Assembly (NCBI RefSeq): GCF_000496695.1 | Contig: NZ_BAUJ01000019.1 | Coordinates: 43,010 to 107,009, forward strand | DNA length: 64,000 bases | DNA from: Vibrio halioticoli NBRC 102217 | GTDB taxonomy: Bacteria; Pseudomonadota; Gammaproteobacteria; Enterobacterales; Vibrionaceae | Direction: 5' to 3' | Part shown: piece by piece, positions 43,882 to 52,601 of the stretch | How the letters are laid out: each line of letters begins with the position of its first letter | How positions within the stretch are numbered: the stretch's first letter is position 1 | Position numbers and translations under genes: made by a program | Notes under the pieces: model-generated | What the model saw: the letters and a program-made list of their open reading frames with translations, nothing else | What the model was told of the DNA's origin: nothing | Database searches by the model: none

Positions 43882-45406
43882 TGTTAGCCTCTGCACTGAA
43901 ATTTTCGATTTGAGTTAGTTTTAGATTGATTTTTTTAGCTTGCTCTTCGTGATACAACTTTTGTTCGATCAAGGCTGTTGTTTCATGAGATAAATTGCCT
44001 ATACGAGCTAAGATACGTGCTTTGGCATGTTCATCTTTTACTTTATCTTCATCAATCTTAATGTAACGTAAAGTACTATTAAGTGACTCATGCCCAATAA
44101 GTTTTTTCACTATTTGAACTTCTAATCCAAATTTTATCCTTTGGCTTCCGTCTTCCATTTCTTCTATTGTGGGATACTCGTTTAATAGGTAATTGATGAG
44201 AGTGTGTCTAGCCAAATGAAATCCATAGATGTACGACACACCAATTTTGTTGAGGGCTAGCTTATATTTTTTTTCTATATTGCTGAGACTGCGTTTGTTT
44301 CTTCTGGCTTGATTAACTAAAAGGAGAGGGCGGCCTTTACGAGATCCCTTTTGGAATACAAAGATAAAGTCGTGACTGAAGTTTGAGCAAAACTCACTAG
44401 ATCCGAGATAGTCTTCTAATGCAAGCCAGAAAACTTCCTCAGCATCACCAAAGAGGTGGACAATATCATCTTTAGTGCTTCTTCCCTTTTCGGACTTGCA
44501 AGATTGTTTTTCGATTAGTGTTAAACCACGAAAATCGATTTTCTTCATGTAAATCAATCGATTGGTAAAGTCTATGTGACTGAATTGAAGCATTAAGGCT
44601 TCACTAATCCGTAAACCCGTTGCATGTATTAATGCATAAAGTAATCTTTCCCGTTTACTTAATGATGGTAATGATAAAAGGTCACGAATTTGTTCTTGCG
44701 TCATTTCACAATAAGATCGGATTTCAGCATCTTCCGATTGTAGTCGCTTAAGTACTCTTTCTGACAGTCCGCTGTAATTGTTAGCACCTATGATCCCACC
44801 TAACAATGTATTGTTTTGCCAGTGAAGTTTTTCCGCTTGGCTAACTTTGTTGTTGTTCCAAACTTCGGCAAAGGCAGGTTGATAGTTGAAGTCATTGAGT
44901 GAGAATCCATTCTCTCTCGCAAATCGAGTGTGAAAAGCTTTAGCTTCACGTTCACTAAATTTTAAAAAGTGATCGACACCAACTGCATGAAGGTTAACAG
45001 CATTATTCCCGAGGTTGGGCTTGTAGCCATCCATTTTTTCTCTAAGAGTGTTGAGCAAGGCATCTTCGATAAGATTGTCGTTTTTAGACAAGTAGTACGG
45101 ATAATTGTTTATGACTCTGGATACGTAATGTAGGTCTGCTTGATCAAACTGAAACTTTATATCGGCTTCATGCAAGTAATCAATAAACCTTATGACCGCA
45201 TTACTGTACGTAAGCATGGTGTTTGGTTTTAGTGGCTTACCGTTTTTTCCAGTCAAAGTTTTTAGGTAATTAACGAATTTAGTAAATTCGATGACTTCAC
45301 TCTTGTCTGCTTTTCTAAACAGTTTTGTATGAACAGAATCAATGACTCTATTGTCAGAGACCTGTATTGATTCATGCTCTTCAATGTACAAGTGCTTCAG
45401 TTTCAT
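43874..45406 (-). CDS. gmtY: GmtY-like tyrosine recombinase (island integrase)
   Basis: 510 residues. N-terminal SAM-like DNA-binding domain, then the catalytic domain: box I Arg in ALIHATGLRISEALMLQ, HxxR in YGFHLARHTLINYLL, third histidine in KKLIGHESLNSTLRYIKI with the nucleophile Tyr at its end. All key residues are present. First gene of the recombinase operon, 130 bases inside the right island end and reading inward, so transcription starts in the short stretch next to attR. It is the most likely enzyme for insertion into nrdD. Confidence 0.85.
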   Translation of the reverse strand: MKLKHLYIEEHESIQVSDNRVIDSVHTKLFRKADKSEVIEFTKFVNYLKTLTGKNGKPLKPNTMLTYSNAVIRFIDYLHEADIKFQFDQADLHYVSRVINNYPYYLSKNDNLIEDALLNTLREKMDGYKPNLGNNAVNLHAVGVDHFLKFSEREAKAFHTRFARENGFSLNDFNYQPAFAEVWNNNKVSQAEKLHWQNNTLLGGIIGANNYSGLSERVLKRLQSEDAEIRSYCEMTQEQIRDLLSLPSLSKRERLLYALIHATGLRISEALMLQFSHIDFTNRLIYMKKIDFRGLTLIEKQSCKSEKGRSTKDDIVHLFGDAEEVFWLALEDYLGSSEFCSNFSHDFIFVFQKGSRKGRPLLLVNQARRNKRSLSNIEKKYKLALNKIGVSYIYGFHLARHTLINYLLNEYPTIEEMEDGSQRIKFGLEVQIVKKLIGHESLNSTLRYIKIDEDKVKDEHAKARILARIGNLSHETTALIEQKLYHEEQAKKINLKLTQIENFSAEANNV

Positions 45407-45514
45407 GAGAGTAAATATCCTTAAGCCGCAAGAGAAGATAACATGGATTACATATTATCACCCTTTTAAATCAACGGGTAGCATGTAATTCTTCGGTTTG
45501 CCGCTTCATTATTA

Positions 45515-46810
45515 GTGAGAGTAGTTTTAACTATATCACATAATGGTCAAACTCCATTTGTGACCTTTGGCTTTGGTTTAGGCTCTTCTTGGGCGTCTAA
45601 ATTGATCCAAACTTCGATTTTGAAAAACCGCATTGCAGGTTTGGGTAAAAACAGTAAGACCGCTGTTTTCCCTAAATTAGTCTTTGGCATCAAAGATGGC
45701 TTAAATCATAAAGCAACCGATCCAAACTACGACATTAAGCAACTGGCACTAGAGTGTGCAACCAAGCGTATGTACCCAGATATTCTTAACTACGACAAAG
45801 TGGTTGAAGTGACAGGTTCATTTAAAACGCCAATGGGTTGTCGCAGCTTCTTAAACGTTTATGAAGAAAACGGCGAGATGATCCACGATGGTCGTAATAA
45901 CCTTGGTGTGGTAAGCCTTAACCTGCCACGTATTGCACTTCAAGCGCAGGGCAGTGAAGAGCGTTTTTACGAGCTATTGGACGAAAAACTAAGCACAGCA
46001 CGTCGAGCATTGGAGACGCGTATTAGCCGTTTAGAAAACGTCAAAGCACGCGTTGCACCTATCCTATATATGGAAGGCGCATGTGGCGTACGTCTGAAAC
46101 CAGACGATGCGGTTTCTGAAATCTTTAAAAATGGCCGAGCTTCTATTTCTCTTGGTTATATTGGCGTTCATGAAACGATCAACGCTCTATACGGCACTGA
46201 GCAACATGTGTTTGACGCCGCAGAACTACGCGAAAAAGCCGTGGCTGTTATTGCTTATCTAAAACGTAATGTGGATGCGTGGACAGAAGAAACAGGCTAT
46301 GGCTTTAGCTTGTATGGCACACCAAGTGAAAACTTGTGCAGCCGTTTCTGCCAAATTGATACTAAAGAATTCGGCGTAATCAACGGCGTAACAGATAAGG
46401 GTTACTACACCAATAGCTTCCACTTAGATGTGGAGAAAAAGGTTAACCCGTACGACAAAATTGATTTTGAAATGCCATACCCAATGATCTCAACCGGTGG
46501 CTTCATTTGCTACGGTGAGTTCCCGAATATGCAGCGCAATGTCGAAGCATTAGAGAACGTCTGGGATTACGCTTATACGCGCGTTCCATACTACGGTACT
46601 AATACGCCAATTGATGAGTGTTATGAATGTGGCTATAACGGTGAGTTTGAGTGTACGAGCAAAGGCTTTACCTGCCCTAACTGTGGCAACCACGATTCAG
46701 CCAAAGTATCGGTAACACGACGCGTGTGTGGTTATCTAGGTAGCCCAGATGCACGTCCGTTTAACTTCGGTAAACAAGAAGAAGTGAAACGTCGCGTAAA
46801 ACACTTATAA
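45515..46810 (+). pseudogene. nrdD: 3' part of native nrdD, cut off by the island
   Basis: Native nrdD coding sequence resumes at Asn-Gly-Gln-Thr-Pro-Phe (45542 onward) and continues 422 codons to the stop, with zinc cysteines CYECGYNGEFEC...CPNCGNHD and the glycyl-radical loop RRVCGYLGSPDARPF all intact. Nine codons of island end precede it; the GTG at 45515 has no convincing ribosome site. The fragment lost the ATP-cone and half of the barrel. The lack of frameshifts suggests recent insertion or some expression. Confidence 0.88.
45537..45549. repeat. Right island junction (attR)
   Basis: CACATAATG of the island end meets GTCAAACTCC of nrdD. CACATAATG is the reverse complement of the left island end CATTATGTG. 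AATGGTCA here corresponds to AACGGACA at the left junction. Confidence 0.75.
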
Positions 46811-46861
46811 GTAAGTGACTATAGCAATACCATTTAAACAATTAGCACGAGCAACACACTG

Positions 46862-47332
46862 ATGAACTACCACAATTATTACCCAGTTGACGTGGTCAAC
46901 GGGCTAGGAACACGCTGCACCTTGTTTGTTTCTGGATGTATCCATCAATGTCGTGGCTGCTACAATCAATCGACTTGGTCGCCAAGCTCTGGGCATTTAT
47001 TTACCCAAGAAATGGAAGACCAAGTGATTGCTGATCTCAACGATACCCGCATCAAGCGCAAAGGGCTGTCACTGTCTGGTGGCGATCCGCTTTATCCGGG
47101 TAATCTTGAAGCAATCTTTAAGCTGGTAAAGCGAGTAAAAGAAGAGTGTCCCGGAAAGGATATCTGGATGTGGACGGGTTACGTTCTCGCAGAGCTTAGT
47201 GAAGAGCAACAACAAGTAGTTAACTACGTAGATACTTTAATTGACGGCAAGTTTGAAAAAGACTTAGCCGACGCTCGTTTAGAATGGCGAGGCAGCTCAA
47301 ACCAAGTCATTCACCGCTTTACATTAGATTAA
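46862..47332 (+). CDS. nrdG: Native anaerobic reductase-activating protein
   Basis: 156 residues, complete. Radical-SAM cluster motif in VSGCIHQCRGCYN and GGDPLYPG. It lies 51 bases after the nrdD 3' fragment and has lost its own promoter to the island, so its expression now depends on readthrough or a new promoter. The island copy at 15149 is the one still joined to the nrdD promoter. Ends at a strong terminator. Confidence 0.93.
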   Translation: MNYHNYYPVDVVNGLGTRCTLFVSGCIHQCRGCYNQSTWSPSSGHLFTQEMEDQVIADLNDTRIKRKGLSLSGGDPLYPGNLEAIFKLVKRVKEECPGKDIWMWTGYVLAELSEEQQQVVNYVDTLIDGKFEKDLADARLEWRGSSNQVIHRFTLD

Positions 47333-47402
47333 GCGCCTGCAGGTTACTTAGCGTCTTATTATGAGGTGTTGAGTGATGTTTGTTATCAAAACGACCTATT
47401 GA

Positions 47403-47432
47403 GGGACAGATTTTATAATCTGTTCCTTTTTT
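47403..47432 (+). terminator. Terminator after native nrdG
   Basis: GGGACAGATT (47403-47412) pairs with AATCTGTTCC (47417-47426), 10 base pairs with one G-T and a TTAT loop, then TTTTTT. Confidence 0.85.
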
Positions 47433-47744
47433 CATTCTAACCCAATTAAAAATCTATAACTAATTGAATCTAAAGTGGTTCGAATACGCCCTTCATCTGC
47501 TTAGAACAGATTTGCTGTAGAAAACTTCTCACTTTATATCGAGCAATGTTTCCTAATGTGGACAGTTCTTTTTTGAATTGATTCTAGCCCTAATTGTTTC
47601 ATATGAACTGAAGTTAGCGGAGGTTTCCGCGTTATTTAGTGGGAAATCGATATCATTCGTTATTATAACCACCCAACTAGATATCGACTTATGTAACGAT
47701 TATGATAACTTACAAGCATCAATTTTACATAGTTACAGCTATAT
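47433..47744. other. Gene-free stretch before the HipA-like kinase
   Basis: AT-rich, no coding frame with support. It should contain the promoter of the kinase/DUF3037 pair; a TATAT segment lies directly before the start codon at 47745. Confidence 0.4.
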
Positions 47745-48461
47745 ATGATTTACATCGAAAGGATAATTAGGAAGATGAAACAAGGCCAAACAGGGCCTTA
47801 CCTCTGTGTTGGCGATGATGGTAATCAGTATATTGTAAAAGGGCCTAATACTACATATCGAGGATTAATTAACGAATGGGTATGTGGAAAGTTAGGAAAG
47901 GCTATTGGGTTACCAGTACCTGATTTTGAAATTGCGTACGTTGATGGTTCTCTACTTGAGTTTGGACATTATGAGCTCAGCGAAGGGGATTGGTTTGCTT
48001 CTAAGTACGAAGAGAATATTCAAGATGTCCCTTACCAAAAGCTATGTGAGCTTGACTTGGAAGGTTTAAAACTACTGTTTTTATTTGATTACTGGATGAA
48101 AAATGGTGATCGTAATCTTACGCAAAGTGGCGGTAATCCGAATCTATTTATCCGCTCGGATCTTCAGTCATTTATTGTTTTAGACCATAACCTTGCCTTT
48201 GATAAAGATCATGATGAGACGTTTAGTCAGTTGAAAGAACTCCATGTGGGGTCAAGTGCTTGGTTTGCTGAACAAAGATCTTTACTAGATCATGACTACT
48301 ACAAAGAACTACTGGAAAATTGTGTTAGTGAACTAGACTCTATATTAGAGTCGATACCGGACGAATGGCTCGAAAACTGCGTTGATATTGGTATTGTAGA
48401 AGATATTCGAGTAACATTATTGCGCTTTAGAACATCTGTATTTTGGGAGGGTATAAAATGA
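47745..48461 (+). CDS. HipA-like kinase (HipA_2 type)
   Basis: 238 residues. N-terminal lobe: MIYIERIIRKMKQGQTGPYL, then YIVKGP with the ATP-binding lysine. C-terminal lobe: catalytic loop DYWMKNGDRNLTQSGGNPNLFI (Asp...Asn/Asp-Arg-Asn pattern of HipA kinases) and IVLDHNLAF as the metal-binding segment. The small HipA_2 family typically pairs with a DUF3037 gene, as here, overlapping by ATGA. HipA toxins phosphorylate tRNA synthetases, but the target of this subgroup is unknown to me. Lies outside the nrdD island. Confidence 0.75.
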   Translation: MIYIERIIRKMKQGQTGPYLCVGDDGNQYIVKGPNTTYRGLINEWVCGKLGKAIGLPVPDFEIAYVDGSLLEFGHYELSEGDWFASKYEENIQDVPYQKLCELDLEGLKLLFLFDYWMKNGDRNLTQSGGNPNLFIRSDLQSFIVLDHNLAFDKDHDETFSQLKELHVGSSAWFAEQRSLLDHDYYKELLENCVSELDSILESIPDEWLENCVDIGIVEDIRVTLLRFRTSVFWEGIK

Positions 48462-49303
48462 AAAATCTAGTGCGTTATTCAGTAATACGTTTTATGCCTT
48501 TTACTGAAACTCAAGAGTTTGCCAATGTCGGTATCGTGATTCATGCCCCTCAAACAGGTAGCGTGTTATTTAAACTAGCAAATAAAAGATTTGGTCGAGT
48601 TTCTCAGTTTTTTGATGACCTTGATGGTCAGTTATACTCTAATGCTATCGAAATGTTTCATTTCGAGCTTAAGCGTATTCAAGATTTTGCTAAAGGAATG
48701 CGAGGAAAGGACTTGGCTGGTTTCATGGATGAAGTTACCAGACAAAGAGAGGGCTTCCTTACTTTTAGTGAAACTGCAGCTCTTTTGACGAATGAATCAT
48801 TTGAACTTGTTCTAGAAAAGTTGTTTGAGCAATATGTTGGTAGAAGCTTTAACACTAAAGAGCATCGAGAGACGCTTTTAGTTCAAAACCTGAAAAAACA
48901 ATTAGATGGCATAACGAGATATAAGTTTACTAAGAGTAAACTAAATGCAGATTATGTTTCTTTTGAGCTACCTCTGGTTGCGACAGATAGAGTCACAACG
49001 AAAGCGATTAAACCTCTCAGTTTTTACCAAGACAAGCCTTTAAAGTTACTCGATCATGGTGAGTTTTGGATTTCAAGAGTGAAGCATTTACTAAACTCAA
49101 ACACTCTTGATGCTAGTGACTTTCTTTTCGCAATTGATCGTCCTGAGTACAATGATAAAAACCTTAAGGCTGCATTTAACTCTATAGAAGATGAAATGAA
49201 CTCATTAGGTGTTAATGTTTATGATGTCCATGATCTTCGTAATATTGAAAAATTTGCAAGGTTTGAGTCAGAAAATGTAGATAATTTTAAACTCATTCAC
49301 TGA
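48458..49303 (+). CDS. DUF3037 protein, partner of the HipA-like kinase
   Basis: 281 residues from the ATG at 48458 (GGGAGGG upstream, ATGA overlap with the kinase). The N-terminal RYSVIRFMPFTETQEFANVGIVIHAPQTG is the DUF3037 signature; the remainder is helical with no catalytic motif seen. The constant pairing suggests that it is the cognate antitoxin or substrate adaptor of the kinase (inference). Confidence 0.75.
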   Translation: MKNLVRYSVIRFMPFTETQEFANVGIVIHAPQTGSVLFKLANKRFGRVSQFFDDLDGQLYSNAIEMFHFELKRIQDFAKGMRGKDLAGFMDEVTRQREGFLTFSETAALLTNESFELVLEKLFEQYVGRSFNTKEHRETLLVQNLKKQLDGITRYKFTKSKLNADYVSFELPLVATDRVTTKAIKPLSFYQDKPLKLLDHGEFWISRVKHLLNSNTLDASDFLFAIDRPEYNDKNLKAAFNSIEDEMNSLGVNVYDVHDLRNIEKFARFESENVDNFKLIH

Positions 49304-49446
49304 CAAACAGGTTTTGCTATACAAGTGACTAAGGCGTCTAAACTGCAATAGATTCAGTGTATTTTGCGATTTTAATAAGATCTAATTCTACATTATCTGG
49401 TAATACAAATTTGGGTATTAGTGCTCATGTCATCTTGCTCAAGTTC

Positions 49447-49569
49447 TTAAATTAAAGACTCGTAACTATAATTAGCGATTGCGCTTTGCTCGCCTTGTTC
49501 TAACTTGTTGCGCAAGGTATGAAGTTTGGCTTCTCGGTCTTCTAAAGTCGCATTTGTATTCTTAACCAT
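49447..49569 (-). pseudogene. Remnant of a ParD-type antitoxin
   Basis: A 40-codon minus-strand frame with GAGGAAAT before its ATG encodes NTNATLEDREAKLHTLRNKL and then EQGEQSAIANYSYESLI. The LRxxLxxGExS pattern is the C-terminal, toxin-binding part of ParD-like antitoxins; the ribbon-helix-helix part and a toxin gene are missing. The rest of the 49304-49836 interval holds nothing else that I recognise. Confidence 0.45.
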
Positions 49570-49836
49570 GATTTCCTCTTCGAATTGATAGCAATATAGT
49601 GAATCAAGGAATAAAAATATAGCAAGGCAATGAAAGGGAGTAAATCAGCTGTCTTTCACTTTGTTTGTAAACAGACTCCAACAGCCCAAATGAGCCAAGC
49701 ATCAACACTCTCCAATCACCTCAATCCCAATAAATTTCCCCAGCAAGCCAGTTTAACCCCGATTAACGGTTTCGATTTATCCGCGCAAATGATAACGTGA
49801 CACTATCCAAATGAATTTCAAAGGGTTGTGACTTTC

Positions 49837-51018
49837 ATGTTCTCCAACTTAACTGCACCTAAACAGGATCCTATCCTGTCTCTTTCTCAAGCTTACCGTT
49901 TAGACCAACGTGATAATAAAGTTGATCTTGGTATTGGCGTCTATAAAAACAGTGACGGTGTCACTCCGGTCATGCAATCGGTACTTACCGCGCAAGCGCG
50001 AGTGCTTGAACAGCAAACGACTAAGGCATACGTAGGTATGGCAGGGGACGAAGAGTTTAATGCTGCGGCATTAAGCCTTGTATTACCTGATGCTGCGGTG
50101 GCTTCTCGTGCTAGCTCAATTCAAACTCCGGGCGCAAGTGGCGGTCTACGCATGTTGGCTGAATTAATAGCCTTTAGTAACCCAGGTGCCACGGTTTGGC
50201 TGAGTAACCCAAGCTATGTAAACCATCAACCAGTGATGGAAGCGGCGGGTCTAAAAGTTAAGCATTATCGCTATTTTGATGTGGCGACTAAGCAAGTTGA
50301 CACATCAGCACTGCTGGAAGACTTGGCAAAAGTAAAAGCAAAAGATGTGGTTCTTTTGCATGGCTGTTGTCATAACCCAACGGGCGCAGATTTAACGCCT
50401 GAGGCGTGGAAGAGCGTGACTGAATTAGCGCAAAGAAACGGCTTCTTGCCATTTATCGACATTGCTTATCAAGGCTTTGGTGATGGATTAGTGCAAGATG
50501 CGTTTGGCGTACAGCATATGGCGAGCAATTTACCTGAGCTACTTGTAACCAGTTCTTGTTCTAAAAACTTCGGTTTGTACCGAGAAAGAACCGGTAGTGC
50601 AATTATTGTGGCGGATCAAGCAACACATGCCACAAATGCGCGCGGCAAATTATTACAGATGGCCAGAACAACTTATACTATGCCTCCTGCTCATGGTGCG
50701 TCTATAGTTAAAACTGTGTTGTTAGACAATGAGTTAAAAGCGGCATGGCAACAAGAGCTAGAGCAAATGCGCCTACGCTTGGTCAACTTGCGCGCCAACT
50801 TGTGTTCAGAGCTTGTAGAGCGCACAGGTTCGCACGATTTTGACTTTATACAGCAGCACAAAGGCATGTTTAGCGTTTTAGGTTTCACGGCTTCGCAAAT
50901 GGTTCGATTGCGTGAAGAATTTGGCGTGTATGGTGTTAATGATGGACGTATTAACATTGCCGGCTTAAGAGAAAAAGATTTAGCGTATGTCGCATCTTCA
51001 ATTGCGGCGGTGCGTTAA
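49837..51018 (+). CDS. Aromatic amino acid aminotransferase (TyrB/AspC family)
   Basis: 393 residues from the ATG at 49837 (in-frame GTG at 49828 also possible). Class I PLP aminotransferase: substrate-side VDLGIGVYKNSDGVTPVM, HGCCHNPTGADL (PLP-contacting Asn), DIAYQGFGDGL (Asp and Tyr) and the Schiff-base lysine in TSSCSKNFGLYRERTG. Converts aromatic amino acids or aspartate with 2-oxoglutarate. Core metabolic gene; single unit. Confidence 0.88.
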   Translation: MFSNLTAPKQDPILSLSQAYRLDQRDNKVDLGIGVYKNSDGVTPVMQSVLTAQARVLEQQTTKAYVGMAGDEEFNAAALSLVLPDAAVASRASSIQTPGASGGLRMLAELIAFSNPGATVWLSNPSYVNHQPVMEAAGLKVKHYRYFDVATKQVDTSALLEDLAKVKAKDVVLLHGCCHNPTGADLTPEAWKSVTELAQRNGFLPFIDIAYQGFGDGLVQDAFGVQHMASNLPELLVTSSCSKNFGLYRERTGSAIIVADQATHATNARGKLLQMARTTYTMPPAHGASIVKTVLLDNELKAAWQQELEQMRLRLVNLRANLCSELVERTGSHDFDFIQQHKGMFSVLGFTASQMVRLREEFGVYGVNDGRINIAGLREKDLAYVASSIAAVR

Positions 51019-51072
51019 TGCGCGACTGAGCAACTAAAAATATAACAAACTAAAATTGTACAGGTGGATAGG

Positions 51073-51726
51073 ATGAAACATTGGAAAATTTTAAGTATCG
51101 CATTAGCAGCAGGCTCTATGGCTGCATGTTCAACAACAGCGCCACCTGCTCAGGAAGAGCAACAAGAGGTGAAGTTTGAGCAGCCGGTTATGGAACAAGA
51201 GCCTGAAGAAGCGATTGAAGAAGTCGTAGAAAAAGAAGAACCCAAAGCTGAAATGGTAGAGAAGGAGGTAAAGCCTGCTCCTTTACCGACTAAAACAGCC
51301 GATGGTAAGTTGATTCTTGGTGAAAGAGAATGGATTTACTTTCCTGAATTTAAAGCGACCGTTAAGGCGCGCATAGATTCAGGTGCGACGACTTCTTCAT
51401 TGTCTGCTGTCGAGATAAAACAGTTTGAACGTGACGGTGAGCAATGGGTTAAGTTTAAGCCGTCACACAATGGCAAAATAGGCAAAGAAATTAGCTTGCC
51501 TGTTGTTCGTTTTGCCAAAATAAAACAATCGAGCACCGAGGATACTGACAAACGTCCTGTGGTTGCTGTATGGATACAAATCTCAGATCTGAAAGAAAAA
51601 ACAGAGTTTACTTTAGTGGATCGTTCTCATCTTGATTTCCCTGTATTACTTGGACGAAGTTTTGTTCGAGATGTTGCCATTGTCGATGTAAGTCGACGAT
51701 ATGTGCAGCCTAAAGCGAGCAAATAA
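51073..51726 (+). CDS. Retropepsin-like/RimK-associated (Zn_protease family) lipoprotein
   Basis: 217 residues from the ATG at 51073 (AGGTGG 6 bases upstream). Lipoprotein signal peptide ending in SMAAC (Cys lipidation site), then a glutamate-rich, probably disordered stretch of about 60 residues, then the aspartic-protease-like domain with VKARIDSGATTSSLSA and FPVLLGRSFVRDV. This family is called putative ATP-dependent zinc protease but has a retropepsin fold; its role is unclear. Anchored in the periplasm. Confidence 0.75.
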   Translation: MKHWKILSIALAAGSMAACSTTAPPAQEEQQEVKFEQPVMEQEPEEAIEEVVEKEEPKAEMVEKEVKPAPLPTKTADGKLILGEREWIYFPEFKATVKARIDSGATTSSLSAVEIKQFERDGEQWVKFKPSHNGKIGKEISLPVVRFAKIKQSSTEDTDKRPVVAVWIQISDLKEKTEFTLVDRSHLDFPVLLGRSFVRDVAIVDVSRRYVQPKASK

Positions 51727-51736
51727 CTCATGATTC

Positions 51737-51759
51737 GGTGCCCTAAAATGGGCACCTTT
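51737..51759 (+). terminator. Terminator before modA
   Basis: GGTGCCC (51737-51743) pairs with GGGCACC (51750-51756) around TAAAAT, then TTT. Confidence 0.6.
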
Positions 51760-51773
51760 ACAATAAGCACATT

Positions 51774-52544
51774 ATGTACCGTTTTCTCACTCTTCTGTTA
51801 CTGACCCTTTCTTGCAATGCATTTGCCAACTCTTCGCAAACTGTTTATGTCTACGCTGCATCGTCTATGACGCAAGTGGTGCAAAATCTGGCGCAAATCG
51901 CCGCTAAGCACAATATCGAAGTAAAAGGTGTATTTGGCTCATCATCGTCATTGGCGAGACAAATTGCCAATGGCGCACCTGCGGATATTTTTATTTCGGC
52001 GAATACGCAGTGGATGAATTATCTAGAGCAGCAGCAAAATAAAGGCGTTCAACCTGCGCATGTGATTGCGGGGAACGAGCTGGTGGTGATCAGTGGTGAT
52101 GATTTACCGCGTGTTCCGACACTTTCAGACAGTATGGTTTGGCAGGCGTTAATAGGAAACGGTAGGATAGCCATTGGCGAAACCAATACGGTGCCAGTGG
52201 GTATATACGCTAAACAAGCCTTAGTATCGCTTGGCGTGTGGTCGTCATTGTCGAAGAAGACCGCACCGATGAAAAATACTCGTGCGGTATTGGCAATGGT
52301 TGAGCGCAAGCAAGTGCCTGTTGGCATTGTGTATGCCACTGATGCCAAACAATCGAAGATGGTTAAGGTTCTGGCTCACATACCGGCGAAACATTACGCA
52401 CCTATTCAATATCCGATGTTATTGCTGACAGACAAATCTAATGCCAATCAGGTGTATAAAATGATGCAAGCGAAGCCAATGCAAGATGTATTGGGTGAAC
52501 TAGGCTTTAGTCCAGCACCAAAAATAGTGGCGGCGACTCACTAG
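51774..52544 (+). CDS. modA: Molybdate ABC transporter, periplasmic binding protein
   Basis: 256 residues with signal peptide (YRFLTLLLLTLSCNAFA). Typical ModA segments: VYAASSMTQVVQNLA, FGSSSSLARQIANGAPADIFISAN and VPVGIYAKQAL, then VPVGIVYATDA. It binds molybdate or tungstate and passes it to ModB. First gene of modABC. Confidence 0.88.
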   Translation: MYRFLTLLLLTLSCNAFANSSQTVYVYAASSMTQVVQNLAQIAAKHNIEVKGVFGSSSSLARQIANGAPADIFISANTQWMNYLEQQQNKGVQPAHVIAGNELVVISGDDLPRVPTLSDSMVWQALIGNGRIAIGETNTVPVGIYAKQALVSLGVWSSLSKKTAPMKNTRAVLAMVERKQVPVGIVYATDAKQSKMVKVLAHIPAKHYAPIQYPMLLLTDKSNANQVYKMMQAKPMQDVLGELGFSPAPKIVAATH

Positions 52545-52601
52545 TTATATGAAGCTCTACAACCGATAAGCACGTTACAAGTATTGAATTAGAGGACCCT
52601 C

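Larger units (their letters stand above)
12766..45549. mobile_element. GMT-type (gamma-mobile-trio) genomic island inserted in nrdD
   Basis: Seen directly: nrdD is split, its two parts join exactly across this interval at a shared AAYGGWCA (12766-12773 and 45542-45549), and the element ends are a 9-bp inverted repeat. A recombinase operon (gmtY-gmtZ-gmtX type) lies at the right end and reads inward. Cargo: replacement nrdDG, MBL/E2-E1-JAB/membrane operon, serine recombinase, Gabija-like plus DUF262 operon, type I restriction-modification, small regulators. Known: GMT islands are tyrosine-recombinase elements of gammaproteobacteria rich in defence genes. Inferred: a decayed nrdDG copy at 19.6-19.9 kb indicates that the present island was built from at least two insertions. 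Confidence 0.88.

Noticed and set aside
12766..45549. Prophage or conjugative element
   Set aside because: No capsid, tail, portal, terminase, relaxase or type IV secretion gene is visible; recombinases and defence cargo fit a genomic island.
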